In this document: in pieces, positions 18,721 to 28,100 of the stretch
Layout of the letters: each line of letters begins with the position of its first letter
How positions within the stretch are numbered: position 1 is the stretch's first letter
NCBI GenBank assembly: GCA_050305135.1
Contig: JBNLET010000002.1
Location: 32,320-96,319 of the forward strand
From: Cognatazoarcus sp050305135
Lineage (GTDB): Bacteria; Pseudomonadota; Gammaproteobacteria; Burkholderiales; Rhodocyclaceae
Direction: 5' to 3'
DNA length: 64,000 nucleotides
The notes under the pieces: model-generated
Database searches by the model: none
What the model saw: only the letters and a program-made list of their open reading frames with translations
What the model was told of the DNA's origin: nothing
Translations under genes and position numbers: made by a program

Positions 18721-20662
18721 GCCGGCGCCGCCACTGCTCCGCTCCCACGGCCACTGGCTGACGGCCGTCATCGCGGTCACGCTGTTGCCGCACGTCAAGT
18801 ATCTGCCCCATTGGCTCAGCGCGCTGTGTGCCATGCTGCTGCTCTGGCGCACGGCCGTCGACAGCGGTTCCGGACGACTGCCGCACTCCGTCCTGCTGCT
18901 GCCGGCCGCGCTGGCTGCGGCCGGCGCCGTCGGAATCGAGTACGGCCACCTCTTCGGCAAGGACCCCGGGCTGGCCCTGCTGGCCGCCTTCGCATGCCTA
19001 AAGCTGCTCGAGGCGCGCAGCGTGCGGGACGGCCGTGCACTGGTGCTGCTGAGCTTCTTCCTGCAAGTGGGCCAGTTTCTCAACGGCCAGGAAATCTGGG
19101 TGGCCGCCGTCACGCTGGCCGGCACGGCGCTGACGCTGGCATCGATGTCGGCGCTGCAGCGCCGGCTCGCGCCCGCGGCGGCCCTTGCTGCGGCCGGCCG
19201 GCTGCTGCTGCTGGCGGCGCCGCTGACCCTTGTGCTCTTCGTGTTGTTCCCGCGCATCCCGGGGCCGCTGTGGGGCCTGCCGACCGATGCCTTCTCGGCG
19301 CTGAGCGGCCTGTCGGACAGCATGAGTCCCGGCAGCATCAGCAAGCTGGTCCAGTCCGGCAGGATCGCGTTTCGCGCCGACTTCGAAGGGCCCATACCGC
19401 CGCCGCGCGAGCGCTACTGGCGCGGTCCGGTGTTGAGCGTGTTCGACGGACACAGCTGGAAGCCGGGTTATTCGACCCTTGCGCGCGAACCGTCCTTCGA
19501 CCATACCGGTCCGTTCTACGACTACCTGCTGACGCTCGAGCCGCACAATCAGCCATGGCTGCCAGCGCTGGACTACTCGTACGGAACGCCGCCCGGCGCG
19601 CGCTATTCGAGCGACCTGCAATACATGTCGATCACCCCTTTGCGAACACGCATGCACATCGCGCTGCGGGCCTATCCACAGGCCACCGCCGGCGTCGACG
19701 AGGCGCCCTACCGGCTGCGGCACGACCTCAGACTGCCTGCGGGCTCCAACCCCCGCACCGCCGAGCTGGGCCGCCAGGTCGCCGATGGCCACGCGGCGCC
19801 GGCTGCTCGGATCGACGCGTTGATCCGCTACTTCCGGGAGCAGCGGCTCGAATACACGCTCAAGCCTCCGCTGCTCGGCCGGCACACGGCCGACGAATTC
19901 CTGTTCGACACGCGGCAGGGGTTCTGCGAGCACTTCGCCTCGGCCTTCGCGATCGCGGCCCGCGCCGCAGGCGTTCCGGCCCGGGTCGTCACCGGCTATC
20001 AGGGCGGCGAGCTCAATCCCCACGACGGCGGTCTGGTGGTCCGCCAGTCGGACGCCCATGCCTGGGTCGAGGTATGGCTGGCCGGCGCTGGCTGGCGCCG
20101 CGTCGACCCCACCGCCACGTCGAATCCGCGCCGCATCGACAGCGGGATCGCCGAAGCCCTGCCGGACAGCCCGGCTCTGCCGCTGTTCATGCAGCCGCGC
20201 ATGGCCTGGCTGCGCTCGCTGCAACTGCGCTGGGAGGCCGTCGAAAACGGCTGGAACCAGTGGATCCTGGGCTACAACGACGAGCGCCAGCGCAACTTCC
20301 TCGAGATCCTCGGACTGAGCAACGCCGACTACCGGCAACTTGTCGTCGCGCTGCTGATCATCGTCGGCACGATGATGCTGGCAGCCCTCGCCTGGTCGCT
20401 GCGCCTGCACGTCGGCGGTGATGTCCTGGATCGTCACTGGCGGCTTTTCTGCAAGCGACTGGCGCGCGCGGGCACGCGCCGCGCACCCTGGCAGGGACCG
20501 CTCGAGTTCGGCGCCTACGCGGCCGGGAGACACCCTTCGCGTGCCGGCGAGATCGATTTCATCGCACAGCGCTACGCGCAACTGCGCTATGGTCGGGACA
20601 GACCCGGCCGCGCGGCGGTCACCGAGCTGGGGCAACGAATCAGAAGGCTGCGACTGAAATGA
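18707..20662 (+). CDS. Membrane-anchored transglutaminase-like protein (TgpA type, DUF3488)
   Basis: The product has about 651 residues, with N-terminal DUF3488 membrane helices (about 15-190), a transglutaminase core with the likely triad Cys (QGFCEHFASAFA), His (DAHAWVEVW) and Asp (RRVDPTA), then a last membrane helix near 555-575 and a cytoplasmic DUF4129-like tail. TgpA-type proteins are essential or growth-related in Pseudomonas; the substrate is unknown. The start at 18707 (or 18695) was preferred over the longest frame because both overlap the DUF58 stop and the hydrophobic region begins soon after. Confidence 0.9.
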   Translation: MGSARPAPPLLRSHGHWLTAVIAVTLLPHVKYLPHWLSALCAMLLLWRTAVDSGSGRLPHSVLLLPAALAAAGAVGIEYGHLFGKDPGLALLAAFACLKLLEARSVRDGRALVLLSFFLQVGQFLNGQEIWVAAVTLAGTALTLASMSALQRRLAPAAALAAAGRLLLLAAPLTLVLFVLFPRIPGPLWGLPTDAFSALSGLSDSMSPGSISKLVQSGRIAFRADFEGPIPPPRERYWRGPVLSVFDGHSWKPGYSTLAREPSFDHTGPFYDYLLTLEPHNQPWLPALDYSYGTPPGARYSSDLQYMSITPLRTRMHIALRAYPQATAGVDEAPYRLRHDLRLPAGSNPRTAELGRQVADGHAAPAARIDALIRYFREQRLEYTLKPPLLGRHTADEFLFDTRQGFCEHFASAFAIAARAAGVPARVVTGYQGGELNPHDGGLVVRQSDAHAWVEVWLAGAGWRRVDPTATSNPRRIDSGIAEALPDSPALPLFMQPRMAWLRSLQLRWEAVENGWNQWILGYNDERQRNFLEILGLSNADYRQLVVALLIIVGTMMLAALAWSLRLHVGGDVLDRHWRLFCKRLARAGTRRAPWQGPLEFGAYAAGRHPSRAGEIDFIAQRYAQLRYGRDRPGRAAVTELGQRIRRLRLK

Positions 20663-20774
20663 ATCTTCACCCACGCCCGCCGCGTTCGCCGGCGGCCGAG
20701 ATCACGGGCGTGCCCGACCGGTGCGTCGCGAAGCTATCGCCACCGTCGCCAGGGCAATCCGGCCGGAGGGCACG

Positions 20775-21800
20775 ATGAAATCCAACCGGATCGCGACAGC
20801 GTTCGCCTGCGGCCTGCTGCTGTCGCCGCTGGCCGCCGCCGCTCCGCTCGATCTGGCCGGTCTGCCGAAAGCGAGGGACTTCGCCGAACGCATGGCGCTC
20901 GAGCATGGCTTCGATTCCGAACAGGTGCTGGCGCAGTTGGCCCGGACCACCTATCAGGGCAAGGCCATCCGCCTGGTCACACCGTCGAAGAAATCCGGCC
21001 CCAGATCGTGGCAGGCCTACCGGGCGCGCTTCATCGAGCCGGTACGGATCCGCGCCGGACTCGAATTCTGGTCGGCCAACCGGGCCGCGCTGGAACGTGC
21101 CGAGCAGCAGTACGGCGTGCCGGCCGACATCCTCCTCGGCATCATCGGCGTCGAGACGGTGTTCGGCCGCAACACCGGTGCGTTCCCGCTGCTCGATGCG
21201 CTGGCCACGCTGGCCTTCGACTACCCGCCGCGGGAGACCTTGTTTCGGCGCGAACTGGAGCAGTTGTTCCTGCTCGCGCGGGAAAGCGGCAGAAATCCGG
21301 CCAGCTACACCGGCTCCTACGCCGGCGCAATCGGCTATCCGCAGTTCCTGCCCAGCAGTGTGCGCCGCTTCGCAGTGGATTTCGACGCCGACGGCAGCGT
21401 CGACCTGGAAGGCAGCGCGGCCGACGCGATCGGCTCGGTGGCGCGCTACCTTTCCGAGCACGGCTGGCGGCCGGGCGAGCGCATCGCCGAGCCGGCGATC
21501 CTCGCCGCCGGCACCGATCCGTCGCCGCTGCTCGCTGCCGGCATCGAACCCGCCCTGGATCGTGGCACGCTCGCCGAGGCCGGCCTGCAACTGCCCGCAG
21601 GCATCGAGCGGGCAACGCTGGTGGACCTCGAGACGCCCGGCAGGCCCACCGAGTACTGGCTCGGCTACCGCAACTTCTACGTGCTCACCCGCTACAACCG
21701 CAGCAGTTTCTACGCCATGGCGGTGTTCCATCTCGCTGCGGCGCTGCGCGAGGCACGCTTGAGCGTCGGTCGCGTGGCGCGCGGCGGCGGCCCGCGCTAG
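20775..21800 (+). CDS. mltB: Membrane-bound or periplasmic lytic murein transglycosylase B
   Basis: The 341-residue product has an N-terminal signal peptide (MKSNRIATAFACGLLLSPLAAA) and an SLT_2/MltB domain (about 20-325). The catalytic Glu lies in LLGIIGVETVFGRNTG, and the GAIGYPQFLPSS segment is the usual MltB signature. The enzyme cuts the glycan strand of peptidoglycan, leaving 1,6-anhydroMurNAc. No lipobox is seen, so it is probably soluble periplasmic. The start ATG at 20775 has a GGAGGG ribosome site. It follows the transglutaminase gene by 112 nt and converges with rpoS. Confidence 0.92.
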   Translation: MKSNRIATAFACGLLLSPLAAAAPLDLAGLPKARDFAERMALEHGFDSEQVLAQLARTTYQGKAIRLVTPSKKSGPRSWQAYRARFIEPVRIRAGLEFWSANRAALERAEQQYGVPADILLGIIGVETVFGRNTGAFPLLDALATLAFDYPPRETLFRRELEQLFLLARESGRNPASYTGSYAGAIGYPQFLPSSVRRFAVDFDADGSVDLEGSAADAIGSVARYLSEHGWRPGERIAEPAILAAGTDPSPLLAAGIEPALDRGTLAEAGLQLPAGIERATLVDLETPGRPTEYWLGYRNFYVLTRYNRSSFYAMAVFHLAAALREARLSVGRVARGGGPR

Positions 21801-21818
21801 CGATCCGGACGCAGTCGT

Positions 21819-22760
21819 TCAGAGCAGAGCGTCGCGCGACATGCCGTGGCGCTTCAGGATGCGCCGCAGCTGGCCGAGCGCTTCGAGCTGGATCTGGCGC
21901 ACCCGCTCCCGCGTCAGGCCGAGCTGCTCGGCCAGTTCCTCCAGCGTCCTGACCTCGGTGTCGTCGAAGCCGTAGCGGTGGCGGATAACGAACCGCTGCT
22001 TGTCGGACAGCAATTCCAGCCACTCGGACACCAGCGATTCGACCTCGCTGCTCTGGACCTGCTGGTCGAGCGTCTCCAGATGATCGTCGGCCAGCGATTC
22101 GCCGATCGACAGACTCGGATCGATATCGAGCGGCGCATCGAGCGAGGCGGTGTGTTCGGACAGGGCCAGGATGCCGCGAACCACCTCGATCGGCTTGTCG
22201 AGCCGCTTCGCCACCTCCTCCAGCGTGGACTGCCCGCTGCCCTCCGCCTCGACGCTGCGCTGGGCGCGCAACACCTGGTTGAGTTCCTTCACCACGTGCA
22301 CCGGCAGGCGGATCGTGTGCGACTGGTTCATGATCGCGCGCTCGATGTTCTGCCGAATCCACCAGGTCGCATAGGTGGAAAAGCGGAAACCCCGTTCCGG
22401 ATCGAACTTCTCGAGCGCGTGCATCAGGCCCAGATTGCCTTCCTCGACCAGATCGAGCAGCGGAATGCCCCGATTGAGGTAGTGCTTGGCGATATTCACG
22501 ACCAGGCGCAGATTGCGTTCGATCATGACCTGCCGGGCTCCGAAATCCCCCTCTCGCACGCGGCGCGTAAGAGCCTTTTCCTCGTCGGCGGTCAGCAGCG
22601 GATTGGCACCGATCTCGTTTAGGTAGAGCTGCGTGACGTCGCTCAGGAACTCGCTCTCGAAAGACGGCGCGGGCGTCTGTCGAAAGGCTTCCAGCTCAGG
22701 CGGTAGATCCGGATCCCGGCTCTCTTCGTCTTCACTGGAGACCGGATCGAACATGCGCAT
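21819..22760 (-). CDS. rpoS: RNA polymerase sigma factor RpoS
   Basis: The 313-residue product is the stationary-phase and general stress sigma factor. Region 1.2 (about 40-75) and region 2 (DLVEEGNLGLMHALEKFDPERGFRFSTYATWWIRQ) are followed by region 3 and region 4 with an LTRERVRQIQ helix-turn-helix. It lies at the end of surE-pcm-nlpD-rpoS, the classic order; in other bacteria the main rpoS promoter is inside nlpD. Two ATGs (22760 and 22754) are possible starts 4-10 nt after nlpD. Confidence 0.96.
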   Translation of the reverse strand: MRMFDPVSSEDEESRDPDLPPELEAFRQTPAPSFESEFLSDVTQLYLNEIGANPLLTADEEKALTRRVREGDFGARQVMIERNLRLVVNIAKHYLNRGIPLLDLVEEGNLGLMHALEKFDPERGFRFSTYATWWIRQNIERAIMNQSHTIRLPVHVVKELNQVLRAQRSVEAEGSGQSTLEEVAKRLDKPIEVVRGILALSEHTASLDAPLDIDPSLSIGESLADDHLETLDQQVQSSEVESLVSEWLELLSDKQRFVIRHRYGFDDTEVRTLEELAEQLGLTRERVRQIQLEALGQLRRILKRHGMSRDALL

Positions 22761-22764
22761 CCTC

Positions 22765-23688
22765 TCAGCGGGCAGGTAGGTACCTGGTCGGATCCACCGG
22801 CTTGCCCTGCCTGCGGATCTCGAAGTGCAACTTCGGCCGATCGCTGTCGGAACTTCCCAGCGTGGCGATCTGCTGTCCCTTGTCGACCGATTCGCCCTCT
22901 TTGACCATCAACTGGTCGTTGTGGGCGTATGCACTAAGGTAGTTGGAGTCGTGCTTGATGATGACCAGTTTACCGTAGCCGCGCAAGCCGGTTCCCGAGT
23001 ACACGACCTTGCCGGGGGCGGCCGCGAACACAGGCTCGCCGGTATTGCCCGAGATGTCGAGGCCCTTGCGCGCACTGCTCTCGGAGAAGCCGCCGATGAT
23101 CTTGCCGGCGGCCGGCCACGACCAGTTGATACCGTCGACTCGGCGGCTCTCGGCCGACACCGCCGCCTCGGGTACCGCTGGTACCATCGGCGCCGGCTGC
23201 GGCATCGCGACCGGAGCCGGCGGCGCGGTAGTGCCGCGTTGCAGTGCCGCCCAGGCCTCGTCGCTGTAGGGCTGGACGCCACCGAGCGGGGCCGACTTGA
23301 CCTCCGGCGGCGCCGGCGACGGCACCTGCCCGGGCGTGGCTATCGGACTCACCTCGACCGGCGACGCCGGTGCGATCGGCTGCACCACCACGCCTTCGGG
23401 CGGAACCACGCGGATCTCGCGCCCCACTTCGAGCCGGTTCGGGTCGTCGAGCTGGTTCCACGCCGCCAGATCGTGGAAGGTCACGCCATGCTCCTGCGCA
23501 ATGCGGTGCAAGGTGTCGCCCTGCTTGATGATGTAGTAGCCCGGCCTGGCCACCGCCACGGCCGGCTCCGCTGCCGCCGGACCATGGTCGCTGACCGGCG
23601 CCGCGATACGGGTCGTGCAAGCGCCGAGCACCAGGCTCAGCGCAGCGCACAATGAGATTGCAGGCGAGATTCGAGTACGCACTTTCAT
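22765..23688 (-). CDS. nlpD: NlpD-type LysM/M23 lipoprotein, amidase activator
   Basis: The product has 307 residues: a lipoprotein signal ending in LGAC (cysteine near 24), a LysM domain (YYIIKQGDTLHRIAQEHGV, about 48-92), a Pro-rich linker and a C-terminal LytM/M23 domain. The M23 metal-binding motifs are degenerate (GLDISG and LHFEIRR where active enzymes have HxxxD and HxH), as in E. coli NlpD, which activates the amidase AmiC instead of cutting peptidoglycan itself. The start at 23688 overlaps pcm by 4 nt. Confidence 0.93.
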   Translation of the reverse strand: MKVRTRISPAISLCAALSLVLGACTTRIAAPVSDHGPAAAEPAVAVARPGYYIIKQGDTLHRIAQEHGVTFHDLAAWNQLDDPNRLEVGREIRVVPPEGVVVQPIAPASPVEVSPIATPGQVPSPAPPEVKSAPLGGVQPYSDEAWAALQRGTTAPPAPVAMPQPAPMVPAVPEAAVSAESRRVDGINWSWPAAGKIIGGFSESSARKGLDISGNTGEPVFAAAPGKVVYSGTGLRGYGKLVIIKHDSNYLSAYAHNDQLMVKEGESVDKGQQIATLGSSDSDRPKLHFEIRRQGKPVDPTRYLPAR

Positions 23689-24344
23689 TCCGTTCCAGTC
23701 AGCAGCGGCACGAAACGCACCGCCTCGCTTCGCGTTTCGCGAAAGGCGTTGCCGTTGCGCTCGACCAGCAGCAGGCGCTGCTCGACCGCACCGACCGGCA
23801 TGACCAGCCGCCCTCCGTCCGCGAGTTGTTCCTTCAAGGCCTGCGGCACACTTGCCGCGGCCGCCGCGAGAATGATCGAATCGAACGGCGCGGCCTCGGC
23901 CAGCCCCATGCTGCCATCCGCGTATTTCAGCCGCAGGTTGGGCAGCCTCAGCGTACGCACGTTCTCCTTGGCGCGGTCTAGCAATTGCCGGATGCGCTCC
24001 AGCGCGAATACTTCGCTCGCCAGATGCGCCATGATCGCGGCCTGGTAGCCGCAACCGGCACCGATCTCCAGCGTCTTGCCCAGCGGCCGACCTCCGCTCC
24101 GGAGCAATTCCAGCATGCGCGCCACCACGTAGGGCTGCGAAATCGTCTGCTGGCGCAGCAGCGGCAGCGCGGTATCTTCGTAGGCGCGGGTTGCCAGAGC
24201 CTCGTCCACGAAGATGTGCCGCGGCACCGCCTGCATCGCTTTCAGCACGGCTTCGTCCTTGACGCCCTGGGCCCGCAGCCGCTCGACCATCCGGCTGCGC
24301 GCCCGCGCCGCCTGGTCGCCGTATCCACCGAAGCGGGCGTTCAT
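23685..24344 (-). CDS. pcm: Protein-L-isoaspartate O-methyltransferase
   Basis: The 219-residue product is a SAM-dependent repair enzyme for isoaspartyl residues in ageing proteins. It shows the PCMT signature: VPRHIFVDEALATRAYEDTALPL and the SAM-binding LEIGAGCGYQAAIMA. The start ATG at 24344 overlaps the surE stop (ATGA on the minus strand), and its stop overlaps the nlpD start. The frame upstream of 24344 is open but lies inside surE and has no homology. Confidence 0.95.
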   Translation of the reverse strand: MNARFGGYGDQAARARSRMVERLRAQGVKDEAVLKAMQAVPRHIFVDEALATRAYEDTALPLLRQQTISQPYVVARMLELLRSGGRPLGKTLEIGAGCGYQAAIMAHLASEVFALERIRQLLDRAKENVRTLRLPNLRLKYADGSMGLAEAAPFDSIILAAAAASVPQALKEQLADGGRLVMPVGAVEQRLLLVERNGNAFRETRSEAVRFVPLLTGTE

Positions 24345-25084
24345 TGCGCCAGCCATTCCGAGACCGGTTCGAACAGCGCGCGGTGCGTCAGATCGATCTG
24401 CAGCGGCGTCACCGACACGTAGCCGTTCTCGACCGCGTGGAAATCCGTGCCCTCGCCGGCATCCTGCGCGCCTCCGGCGGCGCCGACCCAATACACGGTC
24501 TCGCCGCGGGGCGTCACGCTGCGGACCACCGGTTCGGCCTTGTGGCGGCGGCCCAGCCGCGTCACCCGGATGCCCTTCAGGTCCTCGAACGGCCGGTCCG
24601 GCACATTGACGTTCAGCAGCACCGGCTGGGGAAAAGGGCGGCGCTGCAGGTGCTCGACCAGTTGGCGCGCGACTTTCGCCGCAGCGCCAAAGTCCGTCGC
24701 CGACTTGGCCGCCAGCGATACCGCCAGCGACGGCACACCGAGCAGGAAGCCTTCCGTCGCAGCGGCAACGGTGCCGGAATACAGCGTGTCGTCGCCCATG
24801 TTGGCGCCGTGATTGATGCCCGATACCACCATGTCGGGCAGTTCTTCCAGCATGCCGGTCACGGCCAGGTGCACGCAGTCGGTCGGCGTGCCATTGACGT
24901 AATGGAAGCCGTTCGCCAGCCGCTTCAGCGACAAAGGCCTGTCGAGCGTCAACGAGTTGCTGGCACCGCTGCGATCCCTCTCCGGCGCCACCACCGTGAC
25001 ATCGGCGATCCCCCCCAAACAGGTCGACAACGCACCGATGCCGGGCGCGAAATAGCCGTCGTCATTGCTGATCAAGATGCGCAT
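24341..25084 (-). CDS. surE: 5'/3'-nucleotidase SurE
   Basis: The 247-residue product starts MRILISNDDGYFAPGI, the SurE metal-binding motif (Asp8-Asp9), and includes SGINHGANMGDDTLYSGTV. SurE dephosphorylates nucleoside monophosphates and has a role in stationary-phase survival. It is the first gene of surE-pcm-nlpD-rpoS, all on the minus strand with overlaps or gaps of a few bases. Upstream, 85 nt separate it from the large sensor gene. Confidence 0.96.
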   Translation of the reverse strand: MRILISNDDGYFAPGIGALSTCLGGIADVTVVAPERDRSGASNSLTLDRPLSLKRLANGFHYVNGTPTDCVHLAVTGMLEELPDMVVSGINHGANMGDDTLYSGTVAAATEGFLLGVPSLAVSLAAKSATDFGAAAKVARQLVEHLQRRPFPQPVLLNVNVPDRPFEDLKGIRVTRLGRRHKAEPVVRSVTPRGETVYWVGAAGGAQDAGEGTDFHAVENGYVSVTPLQIDLTHRALFEPVSEWLAQ

Positions 25085-25169
25085 CAGGGTCTTGCCTAGG
25101 GTCTGCGTTTGCCACTCGCCGGGCCGCTCGAAATGTGCCGCAAGCAGCGGCGGATATTAGCACAGGCGG

Positions 25170-28100
25170 CTAGCCCCGCTCGGCCAGCCGGGGCGCCGCC
25201 TCGGCCGCCGACGCGGCATGCAGCAGCCGCGCCAGCGGCGGGACCTCGCCGTCGAGCACGTCGGCCAACAAGCGTTCGATCTCGTTTGCCGGCAGAGGTT
25301 TGCTGAACAGATGGCCTTGGATCATGTCGCACTCGCCGCGTTGCAGGAAACTCAGTTGCTCGATCGACTCGACACCCTCGGCCACGACTCGCATGCCGAG
25401 GCCGTGGGCCAGCACCATGATCGTGCCGGCAATCGTCTTGCACTCCTCGTTGTCGGCCAGATCCTTGACGAAGGAACGATCGATCTTCAGGACATCGACC
25501 GGGAAGTGGCGTAGATAGCTGAGGCTCGAGTAGCCGGTACCGAAGTCGTCGATCGACAGTTTGATCCCGATCGACTTCAGCTTCTCGAGCGCGCCGATCG
25601 TCGAGCCCGCATGATGCATGATCATGCTCTCGGTCAGTTCCAGCTCGAGCGCCTCGGCCGGCAGCGCAGAATGCCGCAGCGCACTCTCGACGCTTTGCGG
25701 CAACTGCCCGTGGCGGAACTGGCGCGCCGATATATTGACCGCCACGCCGACCGGAAGGCCGCTGCGCCTCCGCCATTCGGCCGCATCGGCACAGGCGCGA
25801 TCGAGCGCCCATTCGCCGATCGGCACGATCAGGCCGGTCTCCTCGGCCAGCGGGATGAAATCGAGCGGCGAAATCATGCCGCGCTGCGGATGCCGCCAAC
25901 GAATCAGCGCCTCGACGCCGGCTATCGATCCCGTCATCAGGTCGAGCTTGGGCTGGTAGTGCAGCACGAACTCCTCGCGCTCCAGCGCGCCGCGCAGATC
26001 CGCCTCGAGCGACAGCAGCTTCATCGCCCGATCGTTCATCCCCTGCTGGTAGTAGCGAAAGCAGTTTCCGCCGTGTTCCTTGGCCGCATACATGGCGGCA
26101 TCCGCGTTGCGCAGCAGCGCCTCGGCGGACGAGCCGTCGGCCGGTGCCAGGCTGACGCCGACACTGGCCGTGACGTAGAGCTGCTGGCCGGGCAAGTCCA
26201 CCGGCGCCGCCAGCGCCAGCTCGATCTTGCCGATCACCTTGGTGACGCCCAGATCGGCCGGCAGTTCCGCCAGCACCACGGCAAACTCGTCGCCTCCGAT
26301 CCTGGCCACCGTGTCGCCATGCCTGACGCAGGACTCCAAGCGCCGCCCGACGGCCTTGACGACGGCGTCGCCGGCGCCATGCCCGAGGCTGTCGTTGATG
26401 AACTTGAAGCGGTCGAGGTCGAGCATCAGCACCGCCGCCTGGCGCCCCGAGCGATTGGCATGCGCCACGGCCTGATCGATGCGGTCCGTCAGCAGCACCC
26501 GGTTGGCCAGACCGGTCAGTCCGTCGTGGGTGGCGCTATGACGCAATTCGTCCTCGAAGTCGATCCGCTCGGTGACGTCCGTGATGACGCTGATGTAGTG
26601 CGTACGATTGCCCTGATCGTCGAGGACCGGCGAAACGCTGATCTCGGCCCAGAAGACCTGCCCTTCCTTGCGGTAGTTGCGCAGCAGCACTTGTCCGCTG
26701 TGCCCCCTGCGCAGCGCGTCCCGCAGCCGTTCGATACCCGCCTGCTCCCAGTCTTCGCCGAGCAGGAAGCGGGGATTCCTGCCCTCGACCTCGGTTTGCC
26801 GGTAGCCGGTGATCCGTTCGAACGCGGGATTGACGTAGATGATCGGGTTGTCGTCGGCCTTGCTGACGCGGCTTATGATAATGGCATTGTTCGACGACTC
26901 GATCGCGCGATTGCGGATCTTGAGCTCCTCCTGGGCCGCCTTGCGGGCCGAGATGTCCCGCCCCATCAGTACCAGTTGCCAACGCCCGTCCAGTTGGGTG
27001 GCCGAGGTGGAGGCCTCCACCGTGACCAGGCTGCCGTCGCTGCGCCGCACGTCGAACTCCACGGTCTTGCCGACGAAGCCCCCTTGTCCGGCAGCGGCCA
27101 TCTCCGCCAGTGCGGACGTGACGGGCGACAGCCCTTCGGCCGTGATCAGCCGTTCCAGGCAATCCCTGCCCAGTACTTGCTGCTGCGTAAAGCCGGTGAT
27201 GCGTTCGGCCGCTGCGTTCCAGTAGCTGATCCTGCCGTCGGCCTCGATCATCACGATCGCATCGTGCGCCGAGGCACTGATGCTGCGAAAGCGCTGTTCG
27301 CTTTCGCGCAGCGCCTGCTCGGCGAGTTCGCGCCGGTCTCTGGTCGCGAGCGACCACATGCCGTAGGCCAGGTCGTCCGCCAGTTCGCGCAGCAGTCCTT
27401 GTTCGTCGCCGGCGAATCCCTCCGCCGCCTCGGAATGGATTTCCAGCACCCCGAGCACGGTTTCACCACTGCGCAGGGGCAGCGCGATCGAACTGCGCAC
27501 CGTCGTGTCTTGGCCTGCGGCCGCGTCCACGGCCGCGCCGACGGCCGTCGGATCGCGCTCGATCACCGTCCGTGCCTCCTTCACGGCAAGCTCCGCGGCC
27601 TGCGCCGCGTCCTCGCTGCGCAACACGTAGGCCTGCGCAGCCCCGCGGTCGCCGTGTTCCGCGAGCAGTCGCCAACGGTTCCCCTGCCCGTCGGGCCGGC
27701 TGACCGAGGCGTAGCGATAGCCGCCCTGATCGATCAGGCTGCGGCAGGTCTTGTGCAGCAGACTCGGCTCGTCTTCCGCGTGCACCAGATTCTGGTTCGC
27801 CTCGGACAGCACCCGCAGGGTCCGGTTGAGGCTGGCCAGTTCGCGTTCGGCCCGCTTGCGTTCGGTGATGTCCTCCTTGACCGCGACGAAATGCGAAATC
27901 GTGCCCTCGGCATCGCGTACCGCAGAGGCGATCATGTGCTCCCAGAACAGTTCGCCGTTCTTCTTGCGATTGAGGATCTCGCCCGCCCATTGGCGCCCGG
28001 CCAGGATGCTGGTCCAGAACTCGCGGTAGAACTCGCGCGACATCAGACCGGAACTGACGATCGACGGCTTCCGCCCGACCGCCTCCTCCATGTCGTATCC

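Noticed and set aside
25085..25169. Search for a terminator between the sensor gene and surE
   Set aside because: No stable stem followed by a T run could be found, so read-through from the sensor into surE cannot be excluded.
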